From assembly GCA_016209865.1 (NCBI GenBank), contig JACQVL010000303.1, positions 1-9,928 on the forward strand: DNA of 9,928 nt, given 5' to 3'. Source of the DNA: Candidatus Latescibacterota bacterium (GTDB lineage Bacteria > JAAXHH01 > JACQVL01). This document shows positions 5,873 to 9,928 of this stretch, piece by piece (position 1 is the first letter of the stretch; the number at the start of each line of letters is the position of its first letter). The notes beneath the pieces were generated by a model. That model was not told the DNA's origin. It worked only from the letters and a program-made list of their open reading frames with translations, and ran no database searches. Position numbers and translations under genes: made by a program.

Positions 5873-7845
5873 GTCGAGTGTTGCGCGTTCAACGGGAACC
5901 GGATGAGGAACGTCGTGCCGTCGCCCACTCGGCTGGCGACCTCGATCGACGCCCGGTGGCGTTCCAAGATACGCTGGACGATCGACAGTCCCAGTCCCGT
6001 TCCCTGCGACCGGGTCGTGAAGAAGGGGTTGAAAATCTTACTCAGGTTCTGCGGGGCGATCCCGACCCCGGTATCCGCCACCCGGACATCTACCGTCTGC
6101 GTCGTCGCCCGCACGGCGATCGACAGTCGTCCGCCCGCCGGCATCGCATGGATGGCGTTCAGGAAGATGTTCACGAACACCTGCTGGACCTGGTTGGGGT
6201 CGACGAAGACCGGCAGGATGCGGGCGGGCGGGTCGAACTCGACCTGAACCTTCGCCTTGTCGAGGGATCTCCGGACGACGCCGAGGCTCTGCTCGATCAC
6301 CCGGGTCAACTCGGTGAACCGGAACGCCGGCTCCTCGGGACGGGCATAACTCAGGGTGTTCTTCACCACCCCCTCGATCTTCTGGATGGCATCCAGGATG
6401 TTCCCGACGATCTTGCGCTGCGTCTCGTCGGCGGTGAGCTGGCGGGCGAGCAACTGGGCGTCCAGCTTCACGCTCGACAGCGGGTTCCGGATCTCGTGCG
6501 CGATCCCGGCGGAGAGTTCGCCCAGAGACGACAGCCGGTCCATCCGGCGGATCTCTTCCTCTAAGCGGCGATGCTCGGTGATGTCCCGCAGGACGAGCAC
6601 CGAGCCGATCCGTTCCCGGCGGTCGTCGAACCGGGGGAAGGCGGACAGGAGGAACGTCCCCTCGATGACCAGGTCGTTCACCTCTTCCACGACCGGCTCG
6701 ACCTGGTCGGGTCCGAGCAGGCGATCCCCCCAGGTCCCGGCCTGGCCGTTCCGGATGAACACCGCCTGCCAGGTCTGGCCGATGAGCTGGTCCGGGGACG
6801 TCCGCAGCCGTTCGACGAGCGCGCGGTTGACCCGGATGATGCGACCGCTGGCATCCTGGACGGAGATCGGGTCGGTGATGGCGTCGAACGTGTCCTCCCA
6901 CTCCCGCTTGTCCTGGGACACCTGGTGGAAGAGCTGCGCCTTCTCGACCGCTAACCCGACCTGATGGCCGATCGTCACGATCAGGTCGATCTCGTGCTCC
7001 GCGAACCGGTGCGCCTGGCGCGACCCCACGCTCATCGTCCCGACGATCCGATCCCGCGCCCGCAGGGGCACCATAGCGAACGCGGCAACGCCTAAGTTGA
7101 GGGCGGCGATCTGTCCCAATCGCGGGTCGCGACTGATGTCCTCGGCGTAGATCGGCTGGCCGGACTGGAACACCTGGCCGAGCACGTTCTCGTTGATCTT
7201 CACCCGGCCGATCACCCGGGCGTACTCACCCGGCAGATGATCGCTCGCCATCATGACGAGCTCCGCCCGCTCGGCGTCCAGCACGTGCACCGCCCCCATC
7301 TCCAGTCCCGTCACTTCGATCACCCGGTCGAGGGCGATCGTGACGATCTCGTCGAGGTCGAGCGACTGGCTGATCGCCCAGGCGACGTGGTTGAGGGCGG
7401 ACAACTCTAAGTTCCGCCGCGCGACTTCCGCCTCCGCCTGCTTGATCTCGGAGAGGTCTTTGACGATCCCCATAATCGCCACCGGCCGGCCCGCCTCATC
7501 CCGGACGAGCGAGGTCGAGAGGAAGATCGGAAACCACCCCCCGCTTTTCTTGATCGTCATCGCTTCCCCGCTCCAGCCGTCCTTCTCCAGCATCGCCGGG
7601 ATCATCTCCCGGTTCTCCGCGTACGCCGGGTTGAGGACTTCGACCCCCTTGCCGATCAGCTCGTCCATCTCGTACCCGAACAGCTCCCGCACCGCCCGGT
7701 TGGTGTAGGTGATCCGGCCGTTCAGGTCGGCGATGACGATCCCATCGTACGCGCTGTCGACCGCGTGAGACAGGAAGGTGAGCGTCTTCTCCAGCGCCGC
7801 GCGCGCGCTGGCCTCTTGTTCGACGATGACGAGACGGTTAGGCAT
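5869..7845 (-). CDS. Soluble PAS-GAF-PAS sensor histidine kinase
   Basis: This is a 658-residue sensor kinase, the presumed partner of the overlapping response regulator. In order: a short N-terminal stretch, a PAS domain (about 25-135), a short helical linker, a GAF domain (about 158-305), a second PAS domain (about 316-425), the HisKA dimerisation domain with H450 in HEIRNP, and a HATPase domain (about 545-653) with N-box N559/N563, G1 DTGVG (591-595) and G2 GTGLGL (615-620). No signal peptide or membrane helix is visible, so it should sense a cytoplasmic cue such as redox state, a gas, a cofactor or a small molecule; nothing seen identifies which. The H-box resembles NtrB-type kinases. The ATG has no clear Shine-Dalgarno. 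The gene is 91 bp downstream of rpiA and could share its transcript. Confidence 0.95.
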   Translation of the reverse strand: MPNRLVIVEQEASARAALEKTLTFLSHAVDSAYDGIVIADLNGRITYTNRAVRELFGYEMDELIGKGVEVLNPAYAENREMIPAMLEKDGWSGEAMTIKKSGGWFPIFLSTSLVRDEAGRPVAIMGIVKDLSEIKQAEAEVARRNLELSALNHVAWAISQSLDLDEIVTIALDRVIEVTGLEMGAVHVLDAERAELVMMASDHLPGEYARVIGRVKINENVLGQVFQSGQPIYAEDISRDPRLGQIAALNLGVAAFAMVPLRARDRIVGTMSVGSRQAHRFAEHEIDLIVTIGHQVGLAVEKAQLFHQVSQDKREWEDTFDAITDPISVQDASGRIIRVNRALVERLRTSPDQLIGQTWQAVFIRNGQAGTWGDRLLGPDQVEPVVEEVNDLVIEGTFLLSAFPRFDDRRERIGSVLVLRDITEHRRLEEEIRRMDRLSSLGELSAGIAHEIRNPLSSVKLDAQLLARQLTADETQRKIVGNILDAIQKIEGVVKNTLSYARPEEPAFRFTELTRVIEQSLGVVRRSLDKAKVQVEFDPPARILPVFVDPNQVQQVFVNIFLNAIHAMPAGGRLSIAVRATTQTVDVRVADTGVGIAPQNLSKIFNPFFTTRSQGTGLGLSIVQRILERHRASIEVASRVGDGTTFLIRFPLNAQHST

Positions 7846-7850
7846 AAGAG

Positions 7851-7934
7851 CAGTGACGAGTGACGAGTGTCAAGCAACAAGTAGAAAACAAGATCAATTT
7901 CCTGTTTTTACTCGTCCCTTGTCACTCGTCCCTG
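7851..7934. repeat. Heptamer-based inverted repeat between rpiA and the kinase gene
   Basis: The left arm starts with a 7-nt period (GTGACGA twice, then GTGTCAA) and continues to AAAACAAG. The right arm (7901-7934) is approximately its reverse complement. The best core pairing is 7852-7864 with 7921-7933 (12 of 13). It fills nearly the whole gap and would fold in the RNA just before the kinase start. It shares its architecture, but not its sequence, with the elements at 9514-9595 and 9684-9787. Confidence 0.65.
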
Positions 7935-7936
7935 AT

Positions 7937-8647
7937 TCATTCGATCCGACGGACGGATATGGCTCCATCCATGTTGAGCTGTCCCACAAGGATGATCGTA
8001 GCCACCCCCACGAACAGCCCATTCTCCACCACACCGGGGATGTTGTTCAGCGTCCGTTCCATCCCGGCCGGGTCGTCGATCTCGTCGAACGTGACGTCGA
8101 CGACCATGTTCCCCTGGTCGGTGATGACCGGCCCGTCCTTCTTCACCCCCATCCGGAGGACGGGCGTCCCGCCCAGGTCCCGGAGCCGGCGCATGACGGG
8201 CGCGATCGCCATCGGGAGGACTTCCACCGGGACGGGACACGTCGTGCCCAGCCGGTCGACGAGCTTCGACTCATCGACGACGACTACAAAGACTTTCGCT
8301 AAAGCATCGATGATTTTTTCCCGCGTATGCGCTGCCCCCCGACCCTTAATCAGGCACTTCATGGGATCCACCTCATCCGCCCCGTCGATGGCGATGTCGA
8401 TCCGCTCGACATCATCTAAGGTGCGGACGGGAATGCCCTGGGATCGGGCGCGGACGGCGGCGTCGTAGGAAGTCGGAATCCCGACGATCCGGAGTCCCTC
8501 CGACCGAACCCGGCGTCCCAGTTCTTCGATCATGAACACCGCCGTCGAGCCGGTCCCCAGCCCGACGACCGCGCCGTCCTCGACCAGCCGGGCGGCTTCG
8601 ATGCCCACGTGCTGTTTCATCATCTTGATTTGGGCGTCGCGGTCCAT
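7937..8647 (-). CDS. rpiA: Ribose-5-phosphate isomerase A
   Basis: RpiA interconverts ribose 5-phosphate and ribulose 5-phosphate in the cytoplasmic pentose phosphate pathway. From the start used here the protein has 236 residues, a little over the usual 220-230. It has the phosphate-binding GLGTGST near the N-terminus, the DGADE motif, the lysine loop before TREKI, VEVLPMA, and the closing [12 protein letters not shown]. The catalytic pair of acids in DGADE, the lysine of the KGRG loop and the glutamate of TREKI are all present. The loop reads KGRGAAHT, where the family normally has KGGG(G/A)ALT, so a conserved glycine is replaced by arginine. I prefer the ATG at 8647 to a GTG at 8653, because the GAAGAG ribosome site is properly spaced only for the ATG. 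A good sigma-70-type promoter lies upstream. Confidence 0.96.
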   Translation of the reverse strand: MDRDAQIKMMKQHVGIEAARLVEDGAVVGLGTGSTAVFMIEELGRRVRSEGLRIVGIPTSYDAAVRARSQGIPVRTLDDVERIDIAIDGADEVDPMKCLIKGRGAAHTREKIIDALAKVFVVVVDESKLVDRLGTTCPVPVEVLPMAIAPVMRRLRDLGGTPVLRMGVKKDGPVITDQGNMVVDVTFDEIDDPAGMERTLNNIPGVVENGLFVGVATIILVGQLNMDGAISVRRIE

Positions 8648-8687
8648 GATCACTCTTCACTGCGTGGTGGATGCGATCTCTGCGGCA

Positions 8688-8714
8688 TGGATTCCCGCAT
8701 GCGCTGGAATGACA
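8688..8714 (-). repeat. dRS3-like palindromic repeat, copy B, in the rpiA leader
   Basis: TGGATTCCCGCATGCGCTGG then AATGACA: the same element as at 4086 and 9393, with two substitutions relative to copy C. It lies 40 nt upstream of the rpiA start and downstream of its predicted promoter, so it would be in the transcript. Confidence 0.8.
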
Positions 8715-8734
8715 CCGGACGGAAACCATACGTT

Positions 8735-8764
8735 ATATTACACCGGAAGCGTTAGCTTTGTCAA
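8735..8764 (-). promoter_or_regulatory. Sigma-70-type promoter of rpiA
   Basis: On the minus strand a perfect -35 TTGACA (8759-8764) is followed by an 18-bp spacer and a -10 of TAATAT (8735-8740). Transcription would start near 8728, giving a leader of about 80 nt that includes repeat copy B. This may also drive the kinase and regulator genes downstream. Confidence 0.7.
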
Positions 8765-8858
8765 TCGAATCTTTGCCGCCAGCCCTATCCCCTCTGCTCC
8801 CTGCACTCTTTCACGCCCTTATCTTGACGTCGGCGAGCTGCTGCTCATGAGATCTCCA
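8765..8858. other. Intergenic stretch with no recognisable feature
   Basis: Between the rpiA promoter and the hairpin at 8859 I see no gene, repeat or clear regulatory site. With the flanking elements it makes up the 303-bp gap between rpiA and the small secreted protein gene. Confidence 0.5.
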
Positions 8859-8917
8859 ACGCAAACGGCCCGACCAGAGCCAGGTTGACCTCTCCTGGCT
8901 CGATCGGGCCGTTGCGT
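8859..8917 (-). terminator. Long hairpin after the small secreted protein gene
   Basis: Arms at 8859-8884 and 8894-8917 (both containing CGGCCCGA and GAGCCAGG when read in the same sense) pair over about 23 bp with a few bulges or mismatches around a 9-nt loop. The hairpin begins 33 nt after the stop codon at 8951, where a terminator is expected, but there is no T-run after it. It may end transcription inefficiently, protect the mRNA end, or be a dispersed repeat. Confidence 0.45.
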
Positions 8918-8950
8918 CCGGGCGTGGGTCTTCCGCCGTCCCGAACCCCG

Positions 8951-9373
8951 TTACTTGAGCAATGTCATCCAGCGGGTCTGACTGAACCCGGCGGTCATCG
9001 TCAGCCTGTACAGGTAGACGCCGCTGGCCACCGCCTCCCCGTGGACGTTCCGGCCATCCCACGCCACGACATACCGTCCCGGCGCTTTCGGTTCATCCAC
9101 GAGCCGCGCCACCTGCTGGCCTAACAGGTTGTACACCGCTAAGATGATGTGCGCCGCCTGCGGCACGTCGTAGGCAATCCGCGTCGCTGGGTTGAACGGG
9201 TTCGGCCGGTTGGGCTTCACGGTAAAAAACAATCGAGCCAGCGTCTTACCCGGCGGCGGGACGGCCCGCTGATCGAACCGCACCACGCCGTTCACGGACG
9301 CGGGCAAGATCAGGAGGGCGCTGAGGAGTCCGAACGCGACGACGCGCAGAGCGAAAAGGGGACGATGAGGCAT
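8951..9373 (-). CDS. Small exported protein with FlgD-Ig/T9SS type A-like C-terminal domain
   Basis: This is a 140-residue protein of two recognisable parts. The N-terminus looks like a signal peptide: basic start, hydrophobic core at about 9-25, possible cleavage near 26-30. Residues 50-140 form a FlgD-Ig/type IX secretion type A-like domain: the NRPNPFNPAT hallmark (55-64), then VYNLLGQQVARL, G-Y-V-WDG, and ASGVYLYRL near the end. Such domains normally sit at the C-terminus of large secreted enzymes or adhesins, where they guide export or surface attachment. Here almost no cargo lies between the signal peptide and the domain (about 20 residues). It may be a stand-alone surface protein or the remnant of a larger gene. 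A GGGGTGA ribosome site precedes the ATG, and the gene looks intact. Confidence 0.85.
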   Translation of the reverse strand: MPHRPLFALRVVAFGLLSALLILPASVNGVVRFDQRAVPPPGKTLARLFFTVKPNRPNPFNPATRIAYDVPQAAHIILAVYNLLGQQVARLVDEPKAPGRYVVAWDGRNVHGEAVASGVYLYRLTMTAGFSQTRWMTLLK

Positions 9374-9392
9374 CAGTCACCCCGAAGAGCGA

Positions 9393-9419
9393 TGGATTCC
9401 CGCTTGCGCGGGAATGACA
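9393..9419 (-). repeat. dRS3-like palindromic repeat, copy C
   Basis: TGGATTCCCGCTTGCGCGGG then AATGACA: the cleanest copy, with arms ATTCCCGC and GCGGGAAT around TTGC. It lies 19 nt upstream of the start of the small exported protein gene, in the same orientation to that gene as copies A and B have to theirs. Confidence 0.85.
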
Positions 9420-9449
9420 CTCTAAGGCCGGATATTCTGGAGGATAGGT

Positions 9450-9480
9450 ATAACATGCGCGATGAGCCGCCGCTTGTCAA
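9450..9480 (-). promoter_or_regulatory. Possible promoter of the small exported protein gene
   Basis: The minus strand has TTGACA (9475-9480) and, after 19 bp, TGTTAT (9450-9455); TATACC lies a little further on. The -35 is perfect, but the spacing is longer than ideal and the -10 is mediocre. The -35 sits in CTTGACAAGC, the same ten bases as at the opposite-facing promoter at 9622. Confidence 0.35.
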
Positions 9481-9513
9481 GCGTTCTGTGGTGCCCCCCA
9501 TCCCCCGGCCCCG

Positions 9514-9595
9514 CCGGGCAGGTGGGCAATGGGCAGTGGGCAGTGGAAGCCGTTCCCCCGTCTACTGCCTACCTGCCCATCTGCCTACTGCCCGG
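9514..9595. repeat. Heptamer-based inverted repeat in the divergent intergenic region
   Basis: The left arm (about 9514-9546) repeats a 7-nt unit, GGGCAAT then GGGCAGT twice. The right arm (9562-9595) is the approximate reverse complement, built from CTGCC(C/T)A-like units. Roughly three-quarters of positions pair. It resembles in form the heptanucleotide STRR repeats known from cyanobacteria, but the arms are inverted. Confidence 0.65.
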
Positions 9596-9621
9596 CAGAG
9601 AGGCGAGGGGTGAGAATTGTC

Positions 9622-9650
9622 TTGACAAGCCATCCGACCCCGCGTAATGT
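9622..9650 (+). promoter_or_regulatory. Possible sigma-70-type promoter of the dihydrolipoamide dehydrogenase gene
   Basis: A perfect -35 TTGACA (9622-9627) is followed by 17 bp and TAATGT (9645-9650), only a moderate -10. The -35 lies within the small dyad TTGTC-TT-GACAA (9618-9629), which could be an operator. Transcription from here would carry a leader of about 150 nt that includes the heptamer repeat at 9684-9787. Confidence 0.5.
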
Positions 9651-9683
9651 AGAACCGCATTTTTCTCATCCCATTCAATAAAA

Positions 9684-9787
9684 ACAAGGACGAAGGACGA
9701 AGACCAAAGTACGAAAAAGAAAGTTTTTCCTTCGCCTGTATTTTCTGCTTTTCGTTCGTCCTTTATTCTTCGTACTTCGTCCTTATT
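9684..9787. repeat. Heptamer-based inverted repeat in the leader of the lipoamide dehydrogenase gene
   Basis: The left arm starts with a 7-nt period (AAGGACG twice, then AAGACCA). The right arm (about 9748-9787) is an approximate reverse complement with TTCGTCC-type units. It lies between the predicted promoter and the start codon of the plus-strand gene and is AT-richer than the genes. I see no open reading frame worth calling in it. Confidence 0.65.
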
Positions 9788-9799
9788 TTGTCACCCTGA

Positions 9800-9928
<129 letters not shown>

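Noticed and set aside
8648-8653. GTG start for rpiA two codons upstream
   Set aside because: The GAAGAG ribosome site would be too close to the GTG, while the ATG at 8647 has suitable spacing.
7851-9787. A CRISPR array
   Set aside because: The heptamer elements have 7-nt units without spacers, and the dRS3-like copies are kilobases apart; no regular repeat-spacer structure exists.

Overview
This is high-GC DNA, judged by eye and not computed. It very probably comes from a diderm bacterium: it carries a System I cytochrome c maturation gene (ccmF), a sigma-54 regulatory circuit, and a signal-peptide protein ending in a FlgD-Ig/type IX-secretion-like C-terminal domain. Such domains are common in FCB-group bacteria and in several uncultivated phyla. 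The intergenic regions are rich in palindromes and heptamer repeats, which fits an environmental lineage, but I cannot assign a phylum.

All complete genes are on the minus strand; only the last gene, cut by the window edge, is on plus. Reading from the right edge in the direction of minus-strand transcription: a divergent region (9374-9811) separates a plus-strand dihydrolipoamide dehydrogenase (from 9812, partial) from a small secreted protein with a FlgD-Ig/T9SS-like domain (8951-9373). Next come rpiA (7937-8647), a soluble PAS-GAF-PAS histidine kinase (5869-7845) and, overlapping it by 4 bp, an NtrC-family sigma-54 activator (4487-5872). A 414-bp intergenic region follows, then ccmF (2054-4072). 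Last is a 635-residue radical SAM protein with extra cysteine clusters (12-1919), resembling the COG1964/MJ0619 (tetraether synthase-like) group.

The most interesting part is 4187-4483. Directly behind the regulator gene are two 16-bp dyads whose centres are 21 bp apart, then an AT-rich segment with an IHF-like near-match, then a consensus -24/-12 sigma-54 promoter (TGGCAC-N5-TTGCA) reading into ccmF, with a short inverted repeat over the predicted start of transcription. This is the usual layout for an NtrC-type activator and its target. I infer that the kinase/regulator pair controls ccmF, and so cytochrome c maturation, perhaps with the radical SAM gene downstream.

Two other patterns stand out. 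Intergenic repeats are patterned: three copies of a dRS3-like palindrome each sit 13-40 nt upstream of a start codon, and three unrelated heptamer-based elements are each built as inverted arms. Leucine codon TTA, unexpected at this GC level, occurs about 20 times, and all but one of these are followed by a codon starting with G.
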